Translations under genes and position numbers: made by a program
In this document: piece by piece, positions 1 through 12,344 of the stretch
Position numbering within the stretch: position 1 is the stretch's first letter
Layout of the letters: every line of letters starts with the position of its first letter
The notes under the pieces: generated by a model
Seen by the model: only the letters and a program-made list of their open reading frames with translations
Database searches by the model: none
What the model was told of the DNA's origin: nothing
NCBI RefSeq assembly: GCF_026151205.1
Contig: NC_087076.1
Span: 7,664,902-7,728,901, forward strand
Length of the DNA stretch: 64,000 nt
Direction of reading: 5' to 3'
Source of the DNA: Bolinopsis microptera
Lineage: Eukaryota > Ctenophora > Tentaculata > Lobata > Bolinopsidae

Positions 1-1
1 T

Positions 2-511
2 GTGAAAAGTGCAGCTCAGAAAGAGATTAAGACCTTTTCGTCTCTGTTGAAAAACACGTGCAAAAACGCCTTTGCACCGAAGAAAATCCAAGCTGCAGTG
101 AAAAGGGTTGCCCTAGAAGAAGATCGAAGTAAAAGTCTGATTATCTTTGGGATTCCAGAGACTGAGGAGAACCTGGATGCTAAGGTATCTGGTATTTTGT
201 TGGACCATCTCAACGAAAAACCAAAAATTTTGAGATGTAATAGAGTTGGAAAGGACACAAGTGAACGAGTCAGACCAGTTAAATTCACTTTGTCAAGCTC
301 AGATCAAGCTCGTACCATCTTGAGCAAGACTAAGTTATTAAGACATGTAGACGGGTTTACTTCTGTTTACATAACTCCTGATAGATCAGCTGCAGACAGA
401 ATAGCCTACAAGAAAGTTGTCGTCCAGCTACTCAATAAAAGGACAGCAGAGCCGGACAAAGTTCACGTAATCAGGAACTTTAGAGTCATTAGCTCGGAGA
501 AGGAGCCTTGA
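2..511 (+). CDS. LINE ORF1-like protein fragment
   Basis: Open frame of 169 codons reaching the left edge, so the true start may be outside the window. The protein has the layout of the RRM-like ORF1 proteins of invertebrate non-LTR retrotransposons: a basic N-terminal part, a beta strand reading SLIIFGIPE (about residues 45-53), an RVGK turn, a RPVKF strand (about 97-101) and a VYITPDRSAADR segment (about 122-133). In such elements this protein binds the element RNA as a chaperone. No ORF2 follows on the same strand: the next recognisable retrotransposon piece (1179-1460) is on the opposite strand. I read it as a decayed or partial element rather than a host gene. The family is recognised by pattern only. 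Confidence 0.6.
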   Translation: MKSAAQKEIKTFSSLLKNTCKNAFAPKKIQAAVKRVALEEDRSKSLIIFGIPETEENLDAKVSGILLDHLNEKPKILRCNRVGKDTSERVRPVKFTLSSSDQARTILSKTKLLRHVDGFTSVYITPDRSAADRIAYKKVVVQLLNKRTAEPDKVHVIRNFRVISSEKEP

Positions 512-1178
512 GAGTTTTATATTTTCTATAAGTACAATATTATATGTTTTGATTCATTGATTAATTAATTGTTGCTAGGGCCCAATGTTATTGCGGGTGT
601 GGTATTTACTGCACACTACCGTGTTTTGGTTACCCCTCTTTCAATACATAATTTGGGTTTCGATATTCTGGGATAGTGAAAATTAGGGCTATATCGGTTT
701 TTTCCTTTTATAACTGGGTTTATTTAGAAGCATTCAATTCTGTATAATTATGTATTGTTTGAAAAGTTTTAGATAAAAAATGTGCCTACGCGTACTGCGT
801 GCCGCGCTTGTTTCATAAGTAGGATAGCCTCCGGCGGTCGCGCGCTACTGCAAGCGAGAGGGCTCTGGTTAGAGCAAGGTATTTTGTATGTATTTGTTTC
901 CACATCTGCACCGTTAGGAAGATGATCTTGTGACAAGAGTTTCAGAGTTATTTTTATACATAGAGAATCTCTAGCTCACTCCCTAGACTAATGTTACACT
1001 GGCATTTAAAGTAAAACTCACATAAAATTTGTTGTACAACTTTTTGTAACTTTTTTGTAAATTTTTTGTAAAATTTTTGTTGATCACCATACTTGCCGGT
1101 CCCTCTTTTGCAGAGTACAGTACTTACTTTTGGTTACTTTGGTTGTGTTTATCCTCGTAGCAGGAAGGGCCAGGGTCA
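512..1178. other. non-coding gap between two LINE remnants
   Basis: No ORF of note. It contains a GC-rich patch near 787-850 and short T-rich runs around 1040-1080. It probably consists of decayed retrotransposon sequence. Confidence 0.35.
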
Positions 1179-1460
1179 TCAGATTTCTGACCACCTCGAT
1201 TGCGAGTAGTCTTCCAGGGAATTAGACCAGCTGCAGCTATAACCGGAAGTCGGAGTGTTGTCCGGTATCAAAGCAATAAACTTGGACAAACTAACTTTAA
1301 ACGACTCAAAAGTAGCTTCAGCTTTAATACTATCAGGCACTTTGTTCCATAGTTTTGGTCCTCTTACAGCAAATGAGCTGTCATAGCGTGTCTGGTTGCT
1401 CGAGGAACTCAACCTAGACAGGGAAGGGATGATTGCTTGGGTACCATGTAGTACTTCCAA
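1179..1460 (-). mobile_element. C-terminal end of a non-LTR reverse transcriptase (remnant)
   Basis: Ninety-three codons on the minus strand, ending at a stop. The segment from RYDSSFAVRGPKLWNKVP (about residues 25-42) followed by ESFKVSLSKFI is the conserved tail of CR1/L2-type LINE ORF2 proteins, which lies after the reverse-transcriptase thumb. The polymerase motifs themselves are absent: upstream of it on the minus strand (towards 1700) the frame is not continuous with recognisable reverse transcriptase. It is therefore a 5'-truncated, inactive copy. It points towards the ORF1-like fragment at 2-511, so the two pieces come from different insertions or were rearranged. Confidence 0.6.
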
Positions 1461-2300
1461 GATTTTTGATAATCACCAGCTAACCAGGCCCTATTTAATT
1501 TTTGCCTCCAATATTTGCTGCTTTTTCATCAGTTGATATCTAAGCAACTTGGTGGAAGTTGCTAATGGCCTCTTCTGTAGGTTGGTATGTGTTGGTGGTA
1601 CATAGGGATGTCATGCCACTGCCTTTCATAGTAAATTAATCTATAATTTTATTTCACTTGTTGCTGCCACTTGTGTCATGCTACCAGGTTTAGGTCGGCA
1701 CTCGGCCAAATGTGCAATTCTGACTGTTTTCCTGTAGAAGACCTGCAGAACCTGCTCAACCCAAAAGGAGTCACTCAATGTTGTTGAGCCTTCACTTACT
1801 TTGGTGTAAGTTGATTTTTCGGTTATAATGTGAGACACAGATGCCTGTGATATATGGAGAACAAGAGAATGTTTTGTTGATTGCTCTGCTGCCTCGTCTT
1901 CATTCAAACAATATATACATTCAATCCTCTTTACAATAATTATGGAGCAAGCGATATTTTGACAATAACAATTTGACAATATAACAATTTGTGTGTAAAA
2001 AACACAGGGGATAGGCTTTCTATTGATATTATAAGATACACGATATTGTGGTCATGGTAACTGACAGGGCCCCTCTTCATTTAACCCTCAATCAATGTTC
2101 TCTGATCATTTGGTTTATTCTATCTTGTGGGTTTGTGTAGATCTTAGCTTAAAAATTTAAGGCAATAGTAGGGCTTAAACAATAAACAAACTTAATTTCG
2201 ATAAGAAATATTCTTAATTCCCATGAATTCCCCTTTCGTGTTTCCAAATGTTTTTACACAAAAGCATGTAACTGACACATGCTCGAAAAGGGGCCTCCTC

Positions 2301-2620
2301 TTAAGGCCACAGGGGGGGGGGTCAGAGATCGAAAAATTTTGTTGGTAGATCACATACTATCTGACGCTCACACACCACCCCTAGCCCCCCAGAGCGCCTA
2401 GTTTGTCGTAAAATTGAGGTTAACTATTGCCTATTCAATCAGTTAACCTTGCTAATAACCAGTTCTTAATGGCCATCCAATGTGAACAGAACTAGTATAT
2501 GCCTTTTATTTATTGGAAAATTGAGGTTAAAATATTTTCTCGAAAATCAGTCTTTTGGCTCTCTTTTGTAAAATAAGGAGATGAAAAAATCCCCAAATAC
2601 CATGATTTAATTTGGGGTAC
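2301..2620. repeat. fragment related to the 20.5 kb TTAA element
   Basis: Begins TTAAGGCCACAGGGGGG at 2301, nearly the same as the terminal repeat of the element at 20538-22056 (TTAAGGCCAGAGGGGGG). It is followed by GAGGTTAA words near 2417 and 2524, the word that recurs throughout the larger element. Only one end is visible, so it is a truncated relative. Confidence 0.45.
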
Positions 2621-3259
2621 GATATGTGGCGGTTTTCGTTTAAAATTCCCATATTTTCGTTCACAAATCATTTAGGTCACCGGAATTATGTCGAACATAA
2701 ATATGTATTATGTATCGTAAGGTAGCTGTTGGTTACTCCTTCATGAATTAATCTAGTCTACAGATGTTTGAAACCGTTTCGATGTATCGTGGACACCCTG
2801 TATTATGTATATCGTGAAGTTATGTACGTATAACTAACATTATAAGCTATTATATCCAGGTAATCTCTAATACAATCTCTAATACAATCCCAACAGAATG
2901 GGGTACGTACAAAATGTTATTAAACAAAAGTCCTAAGTACCAGAGAACTACAAGTTGCATCTTCAAGTTGTAGATACGATACTGCGATAGATTGGTTTAT
3001 AATTTTTCTTGGGCAACTACAGCATTGTCATTTATTATTATCAGCTCTTTCCTCGATTTTTAATTCATAATTGTCATCATAAAATAAAGCAACACTTTTC
3101 TTCAAGTGAACAAGTTGTTCTTAGGCACGTGGTTCTGGAACAAGTGGTCCTATGGCCATATTATATGGCATATTATATGGTAATCGGACAGAATGAGGTT
3201 TAAATCACTTTACATCTTTAATTCTATCGAGTGTCTGTTTGTTATTTACAAATGGTTAA

Positions 3260-3380
3260 ATCAAGAAAACGGTAAGAAATATGGCCTGGGACTGGTTTTT
3301 TCGGTATAGTACCGACAAAACTTTGACGAAGCCAAATGGTTAAGGTTTTTTAAATCGGTCGGTGGTAAATGGTTTAATTG
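3260..3380 (+). repeat. dispersed repeat, copy A
   Basis: Similar to 56643-56766 and 61766-61884. Shared words in the same order are ATCAAGAAAA, GGTTTTTTCGGTATAGT, CCGACAAA, TTAAGGTTTTT and ATGGTTTAATTG. It is non-coding and its ends are not defined. Confidence 0.55.
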
Positions 3381-3709
3381 ATCATTTTGTGACCCACACA
3401 GGTTTCACTAGTAAAGTTATTATATAGATTAATTGTTATAATTATTGATCAATGTTCTTATTGTTCCAAATCTCACATAACAAATTAACTACTAACTAAC
3501 CATATGCCTAACACATTACATATTAATATTATGTTATTTCCTCATCTTTCGGAATTTGGTCTGCTAAAGCACAAAATAATATCAACTTCATGGGAAAAAT
3601 TGAAATATAATCCCTGTGCGTGCGCGTGCTGGCGTTATGTGTGTTAAATACATAAAGAACGTGATATTTGCCCCTCGGATTTAAACTTAAAGAAAAATGC
3701 AGATAACTG

Positions 3710-3809
3710 AAAAATCACGATTTGTTGCGAGGATCTGAGAAAATCGCGATTTGTTGCGGCAAACGTCAAAAATCGCAAATTGTTGCGGAGAATGGGGAAA
3801 ATCGCGACT
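3710..3809. repeat. degenerate ~30 bp tandem repeat
   Basis: Three near-copies plus a partial fourth of a unit centred on AAAATCGCGATTTGTTGCGG. The core TCGCGA is palindromic. Confidence 0.6.
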
Positions 3810-5312
3810 CAGCACGTGCCACAATTTCCTTTTGACCTTGATTACACTTCACAAACCCATCGGGTATGTTTATGAACAGAAGACTTCGACTATCTGAATT
3901 AATCTCAATATTATATTGATTTCCCAACGTATGCATAGGTCGATCCAGATAAAGTCAGGGAAGAGTTTTAAAATATAATCCTTCAAAAAGCCCATGAAAT
4001 TGCAATTGCTGTGTTCCCAAATGGTTTCAAACATATAAAATCCTTGAAATAGGGCCCTAGTCTGATGTGGATGTGTTTTTGAAAGAAATAATCATTTATT
4101 TTTAGACTAAATGGGTCTCTGACTAATTATGTAGACATGGGTGTTGATTAGCCTATAAATGTATTATCCTTGGCCTTGTAAATGTAAACTCTGATAGAAG
4201 CCTGACAGCCTATATCCATGGTACAAAACACAAATCTATATATATTTATGTGTATCCTCTTCCTGTGCTATTGTATTAATTACAATTATACTTTATAATC
4301 AGGCATCCACCATTAAATTTTCGCTAGTCAGCAAAGACGTAACTTTAGAAGATATATCGTTCAACATCTTTTACTGCATTGCACTACCGCTGTCATTTGA
4401 CTTCAATAGCTGTACTAGTCGAGCCTTTATTTCTTTTGTTTTATTTTTACGTAGTTGAAACTACCTAATAACTGTTTCTTCTCTCATCTTCTTCTCATGT
4501 ATTTTTGAACAAAGGCAGGGAAATTACTATACTGTTTGTGTTAGATACAACACACTAATTGTCTATTATTATATAGTATTGACCATTTGACCATGAAAAG
4601 TGGATGTGATGAATGATGGTCGACAGATAAAATTTAAAGGTGGTACTGCGATGTAACATCCTCATACAAAGAATAGTGGTGCCAATTATGCTGTGTCTTA
4701 GGTATTGTGTGGTAACGAGTGTAACTTGGCGTTTCATTGTTGAGACTCACTGTTTACCAATTACGAAGCCCAAGGGGGCCTAAAAGTGAACATGTACTGA
4801 ATCGTGGGTGTATATCTTTTCTTCTGGTTCGAACATATTCTTAACATTGACAATGCTAATTTCAAATAGATACAGTCCTTCTTTGTTTAAAATACGTTCT
4901 GGGCCTGATTCCCTAAAATTGTGGTTACTAAGTATAAGCATATAAACCCGACGGTGTAAGACTCTATGTCGGAGTTTAAAGCAAGATTTAACTTAATTTA
5001 CTGCGTTTCGGGTGACTTTAATCATCTTTAAAAACGAAGGTCCCTTTAAAGGGCATGCGTCGAACTAACACATTTACCGCCGCAATTTGTGGCTAACTAC
5101 CTTCAGTTAAGCTGTTCTATGGATTTGCTTAGCTTTGACTATATGGAGGCATTTCGTAGTGGTTTAATTCAATGCAGCCGCTGTTCTGGGAATGAGATAA
5201 TTTTTCTGTTTAATCTAATTTGGTAGTCATTTGCTGCTGTTTGTAAAATAGGGAAAATGAATTATTTGCTTGCTTAGAATTCGTATAAGTCTGTGCCTTG
5301 GACGAAATGTTC

Positions 5313-5320
<8 letters not shown>

Positions 5321-5347
<27 letters not shown>
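5321..5347. repeat. (AT)n microsatellite
   Basis: About 27 bp of alternating A and T in an intergenic region. Confidence 0.85.
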
Positions 5348-5354
<7 letters not shown>

Positions 5355-8300
5355 ACATAATATATAGACTTGTCGTAGGAGATGTACATGGCCTGGGTAT
5401 GAGCTATTGACCATTAGTGGCAGGAGGTGTTGACAGAATAAGCTCGAAGCTGCTGACAGAATATCTTCATAGTAGTTTTAAGCAAAAACACGTTACTGTT
5501 CCGTCTAGAAGTAGTGCCGATATTCGTACCTTTTTTCTAGACGGATCTCGATTTCTAGACGGATCTCGACAATGTTGTGTTGTCTTGTTGTATTCATAGT
5601 CGACTCTAATCAAAATTTTTGTTCCTGCTTCTCCTACTTTATAAGTCAAGCTAATGTGAGCTCGCTAAATACGTTTTATTAGATTCGGGAGAATTATAGT
5701 CTCATATGGCGCCGAAATAGAGCTCAAATATTTGGTAAGATCTCCTGAATCTCAATAAGAATTTTTGCCAGCGATTACAAAGTTTGTCATAAAGTGTGCA
5801 GGGTGATCAAAATATGTTCTGTCAGAATATTATATTCTTGAATACCTACCTCATTAGCTAGCTGTCAACATGTGCACGTGTTTTGAACTGTCCGTATATC
5901 TGATTTGACTTAAATTGACTAGTGATGAGAGATATGGCACTCAAACGTTTTTGCCTATTTTTAAAAGTTTTTATGCATTATCTTTTCATTTCATGCATTT
6001 GTTTTCTTTTAGGATATGTATCTAGTGCGACGACAGAATAGAATTGACGATGGCTTAATGTATTTCGACCATAGCATAGTGTTTGACCAGTCAGCTTGTA
6101 GGATCGGGTTTGGTAAATCAGAACTAACTTACAAGTCTCTTTTGGGTGTCAAAACGGTCTGCTGAAAACCTAGTTCATTTGCTTTTCTAAACACTGAGCT
6201 GTCTCTTTTTATTACTTTCCCTATAATTTCGCAACTGATCAACAAAACATGCAGTTATGATATGACATTGAACTTAATTTAGCTTTTTTAGATATAATGT
6301 TTTCCTATGTCCTATTTTTACCTTGATTTGTTTTCTACCATTCCGCGATGGCTGACTATCACCCCTTTCTGAACTAAAAAAACATTAGTATACTGAACGT
6401 CTAGACTTTATAAATGATGCAATGTTCTTCCTGACTGAGCAAAGTTTTAATTACTGTGGGCTCAAACCATTCTCAAAATATGTTCTTAAAGTAGGTTCAT
6501 TGTCTTCTACTATCAGTAGTTTGAGCTTTTGAGAAGCCCTAGATGATATGAATTGCTTCTTTTGTCTTCATTGTGAACACTGGAGTAAATAAAGATGATA
6601 GGAATGCATTTTCTACTGATTTCTTTCAATCGTTGTTCCCCTGGGATTCTCCAAGTCAGACAACAATAATGGGAATAGGTGACTTCGTTGTATCCAAACG
6701 TTAAATAATTGTGGAACAAAGCTTATCTACTGCTCTCAAGATACAATAGCTAATGAGCCGTGGCTCTGTAACTATCGGTTGGCCACAGGCTTTAAAGTGG
6801 TTAAACCAAAACAATAAATTGCTCTTTCATACAGTGTGTGACCACGCACAATTTTTGTTCCGAAGTTGTCGTCACATCCTGTATTGTCTGGATTCCAACT
6901 AGCTGGAAAACCATTTAGTGGCACTGCTCCAGGCAGTTAGTAATTAACACTCACAACCACGTAATTTGTCTTTGAGCAACATTTTGAAGCTCCAGATGCT
7001 CAAAGATGCCGAAGATTACCCGGTCAAAAGAATTTTGATAATTGTCATTTATATAAATTATAAAAAGGAAACAATGCATTAAATATTTTCTTGTTAAATG
7101 TCGCATAACAATGAAATTTACATCACAAAACATCTATTGACATTGTCATAGAGAAATTAAAATGTTTACAGCAAGTCAAATTTGTATTATAGATTTACCC
7201 GGGCTTTTTTCATTGCAGAAAAGCAAAGCTTGCCGGGGTAATCAACAAATTTAGCTGAACGCTTCTCATACACTCCATACCATGGAACGTCAGAATTCCA
7301 ACCAGAACAATTTATATCTAGTAGCCAGTAAACATGGCCTCCGTACTTTAAACTGCCAAGTGCTTGCTCGCGCACAACTAGAGATTTAAACAGCAGCCAG
7401 ATATCGAGCAAGTTGAGCAATTATGTTGTTGTTGTTTGGTTACGTTCTATATACTCTTTACGGTCTATATACTATTTGGCTATTTTAATGTTTAAACTTA
7501 AAAACGTGCCGAGCGAACCCGTCGTAGGAATATTCGCCTGGGAAAGTGGGAAATTTATTGACAGTCAGAGAAATCGCCCTTCGCTATAGCTCGCCGTGTA
7601 CGTTGCCCTGTAATCGTTTGTCGCTTTTCTGTTTGGCATATATATAATATATAATATATGTATATTAGCATTACTTTTTGTTGGGTTTTACTTCATAGTC
7701 GGGTGCTACCTTAGTCATAAACGATCGAGGCTGTTACATACAATATAATTTGTGAATTGTAAATGGTATAATCCGTCTTTTTATCCATGACTTATTGAGT
7801 TTTTATCTGCCGAAGCTAAGTTGAGCTAGAATGACAGAGAATAATTAGATATTAATTACATAGTAATTTGGTTATCATTTTATAATCAAGCCATCCTGGA
7901 TGTGAGCTGAGAAAGAAACGATCTGAGTAAGTGTGATTGCCTCTCGTTGGGCTTCCTCCAGATCTCTCACTTTCTTTCCATTGAAGTCAGTGTGCGTGTG
8001 ACTCGTTGCAAGCTCACTTACAATAATTACACAGCTAGCCCCATCTTTATTAGAGCTTTATTTTTAACACTTTTTTTCTGTTGACTGACGTGTACATTTT
8101 GATCATAAAAATAGGTGAATGTGTCATTTTTAGATCATTTGAGCAAGCTGTTGTCAACTTTACTGAGTCAACAGACCACCTGCTCATTTTTATCATGCTG
8201 TTTAAAAATATTTAATCCTTCGGCCAATGGCCTATGAAATAGTACAAGGGATGTGCAAAATTGTTTTTGTTGAAACATTTATTTCATACGGTGGCTCAGT

Positions 8301-10738
8301 TTACATTCTGCTCTACAGTCTACATTATACCTTAATTGAAGACAGCTGCAAAACGGAGGCGACTGACTTCGTCTCAGATGCCTTGATGGATCTCAGGTTC
8401 AAAGTTAAATTGAACTCCGTAGTCGAGAATCTTTCTATTCTTAGTTCAAAATGAGTTTCAATTGCACCGAGACCACTTTGCTCCGACTATTTTATTTCTT
8501 ACAATTTGAACCTCTGGTCAATTACTCGACTAATAACTGCTAGTACGCCGTTTACAGCATTTCACGTGACTAAACTCATTATATTTTCCGTGGCTCGTGG
8601 GGCGCTAATCGTTCGTTATGCCCAGCTAGAGCTCTTATTTTTTCATTTTGGTGGTTGTGTTCCGCTCTCAGATGTAGTTAGATGTGTAATGTGTATGACG
8701 TATCTATATTATACGTGTTTAGGACTGAGTTCAATTTGATCACGTGTCATTGTTTAAGCCAAATAATTTGAGTTCAATTGCTCCATGGATCGTCCTTAAT
8801 TTATTAAGTCATGACGCAACTTCCTGTTCAAACATTTACCGTTAAACCAAGCCTCGATCCGTCTTACCAGGAATAAGTAAATTTATACCTGGAAAACTCT
8901 TCAGGGCCAGTTTACTGTTGGCAAATAAGCTAATAGCTGTCATTACAAGCGAGATTATATTTATCCTGTAAAACGTTCGAAGAGCTGCAAATGTGGGAAT
9001 GTGACTGACACGCTATATAATAATCCAGGATATTGAATAATATATTAACGGCTAATAAAACGTTTATCTAACTCTTAATGGTCACCTGCGTATTGATATG
9101 TGTGTACTGGACACTGGTCTGTAGTCTAAATGTCTTGCTGTGTAATTCGATGGCGTTTAGACTTTAGAGTTTTATTATATAAGCATTCTACATTTTACCT
9201 CAGTTCGCGAGTCTGAAGAAGTTGAATAATGACGGCTGCTCTTAGCTTTACTTGTCCAGTTGTACTTGTACATATCGCGTTTCACTTTTGTTTTTCTTCA
9301 GCTTTATTCAATATTCTCTATAGAAATTAACTCGATCACTAAGTTTTCTTACACTGTATAACATACCATGGAATAAATGTAACCGTGCTCGGCTACAGCC
9401 TTAACGTATTAGTCTAACAAAGCCTCGCTGTTCTGGTAAAAATTTGCAGATTATGGCTCACAATTCTTCTATTATTTCGTCAATAGTCAATAGTCATACT
9501 TATAATCTTCATCGTGCACAAATATGCATCCCGTACGCATTCAAGGCGCAACATATAATGGTTTCATTAAGAGCGTGCCAGCCAACATTTTTTGTTGAAC
9601 ATGTCGTTTTGTAATTATTATCACCGCATGGAATTAGAACAGTTTGTCCTACGTTCTGTTTTGTTTGAAACCGCTAAACCGCAAAATTTGCTATTAGGTC
9701 GCGGTCGCAGTGCAATCAATAATTAGCATGTACTACGATACATTATAATACAAAATATACACAGCCTAAGCTACATACCACAATTCATAGATTAACTATT
9801 ATATATGTGGATCATTTGTCAGGAGATAGTATGCTTGCCTAAGACACGCTGTGTTTATGAATTGTAGAGAAGAGCGATTGTTTGAGACTTATGCTTTTTT
9901 TAGGCTACATAAAATATGCACACATATAATAATATTATGATCTTCAGGTCAGGTGCTGTGATAACGCATGACATGCTCAGCCTATAACAGCCCACTCAGG
10001 TGGATCCACCAGGCTGGTCATTATATACATGTAGAAGGTGTGTCAGGGTTTGCCATGTCCGTGTTATCCGCACAGTTGTCTCGCTGATCCATATTATATG
10101 ATAATACAGGCTCGAGGAGAAGGCTGTGGTGTATTTATGTGTCAACTAGCTAGATCTAATGATATTGTTAATGTCCATATAGCAGGCAACAAAGTACAAC
10201 CTAATGACTTATTAACTCCTGTGACGTGGTTGCAGTAACCAGATCCCGTGTTTTCAGCACGGCTTATTATCAGGCTTGCCTTGTATTTGTTTGTTTTGTC
10301 CGTGTGTGACGCGCCACACTGTTGTCGTTACATGTGTGTATAGACTATATGTACGATCAGCTGGTCGCCGGTTCCTTGTGTGACAAAATCTTCGAGGCAT
10401 GTATTGGCATATTGTGTACAGGCGGAGTTGGGTGATTTGAACAATTGAATTAATATTAGCAGCAATATGTCATTCGTTTTGTGGGTCTATAATGATCGGC
10501 ATAATAGCACTCATTGCTCCAAGTGGCCATGGCAAGTAAAAGATTTGTCATTAAATTTTAATCAGTGATCATGTAAGCGGGGACAAATGTCAATTTATCT
10601 CGACTTCAGTTAATTCATTGGTTAATTGATGATAATGATATCATAAATTAAATCACGATCTTCTAATATTTATGATTAAGCTTCCCGATATATTCAGAGA
10701 ATTAAGAAAACAATTATTTTAATAGAATAATTATTTAT

Positions 10739-10766
10739 TTCATACTTCATACTTCATACTTCATAC
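10739..10766. repeat. TTCATAC tandem repeat, four copies
   Basis: Four exact copies of the 7-bp unit, followed by a broken fifth. Confidence 0.85.
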
Positions 10767-12260
10767 TTTAACTTAATTACTCAAGCTTAGTCCATAAGCC
10801 CAATTGGATCGGTTAGAATTTTCGATCATCGTTAATTGCATCTATAGTTCCTAACTGACACAAATATTTATCGATAAATTTCTGTATAAATTCGAATTTA
10901 TTTATTTATTCCTATCTTGCTGTAAAACCAATTTGCATTCGAGAGCAAGATTTCTGTCCAGTTTTTGATGTATCTCATCTGTACATGCTTGCTTACTTCT
11001 TAGTAATTTGCTTCATCATAATTATTTCAATTTCAGATTGACGTAGGTTGTCTTGTGTTGTATAGTACAACTTTCATCATAATTGAGATTAAGTGTTAAA
11101 GTTTCCGGAGAAGATTTGGTAAGGAAGTAAAATCACTGGGTTTGGGAAAGTAATTTAACTAAAAAATAACGTTTTGTATTTTATACTTACACCAACAATT
11201 CTGGGATTTTTATACATATTCATGACTTTTGTCGTAGAATTCTTGTGCTCTATTTTCATCACATGATACTAGATCAATTTGCACGCTTTATAAACTTGAT
11301 TTTAAATTGGATCCTCATGCACTCTCGCTTTATAGTTTATACTCTTGATTTAAAATCGTACGATCCTCACGCGCTCTCGTATCGTAAATTCGTATAAAAC
11401 CGTTGCTGCTGTTTTTATTGACAGAAGGACAAGTTTTTGTTTACATATGACCTACTATCAAGCATATGTAATGCGTATGGTTTGTTATGATTTCAAAATA
11501 CAACATTTACAATTGTAATGGGCTTGTGTTTTTATAGCAAATTATTTTGCATGCTTTGCTTATAGCATCTGTCTGTGTCACCAGTACAGTGCTTTTATGT
11601 GAGTGATTGTATTGCTCGATGTTATGTCGACATCGTTTGTTACGACGAACAGTTTTAAATCGTCATTCAGCCACTTCAAAAAGATCGAACGATTCGAACC
11701 TATATCCATTATTCAATGCTTAACGGAGTGACTATTAACATCAGATACTGCCATTCATATAGATGTTCATTCATAAGCGAGAATCATTTCCATCATGTTA
11801 CATTTGCTTGTGTTTTAAGCAAGGGCCGCAAATCACGAAGCATTTCCGATTTTTAAAGTTTCACATCGCACGTTGCTATGAAATATTTCATAGGGTCTAG
11901 ACTACACGTACGCGTACCACATTGTTTCACGATAATGAACATAATTAAAATTTATAAATACCATTTGCTCATGTGCATTTGAGGTGTAAGCTGATCGAGT
12001 AAACATGATATTTCTCTGTACTATGAAATTTGTTTTGGTCCCCATTAACGTAGTTATCTCATTTTAAAATCCATTTAACTGTTGTGACATGATCACAGCG
12101 GTCAGGTGGCCCAGACATCTTTTGTAAAACAACAGCTCCTTTACACCCCCTGGGATCACCACTTCTTTGCTTGCTTCTCTGCTTGCTGCTTTGATTGCTG
12201 GTCTTTACCAGGATTTAACATTTTAGAAAATTGTTCAAGTCTGTCATAAAGCTGTCGAAA

Positions 12261-12344
12261 GGGTAAAGTTCAGCCACTAGTGGGTAAAGTTCTACCCCTA
12301 GAGGGAGAAGTTCAGATCCTAGAAGGTGAAGTTCAGCTCTTAGA
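12261..12344. repeat. 21-bp tandem repeat, four copies
   Basis: Units start at 12261, 12282, 12303 and 12324, each of the form RGGWRAAGTTCNRNNCNTAGW with a constant AAGTTC core. Copies have diverged, so the array is not recent. Confidence 0.7.

Noticed and set aside
1641-1979. 112-codon minus-strand ORF
   Set aside because: No recognisable domain and no continuity with the nearby LINE tail.
7187-7420. 77-codon minus-strand ORF with mixed composition
   Set aside because: No family resemblance; no convincing donor or partner exons.
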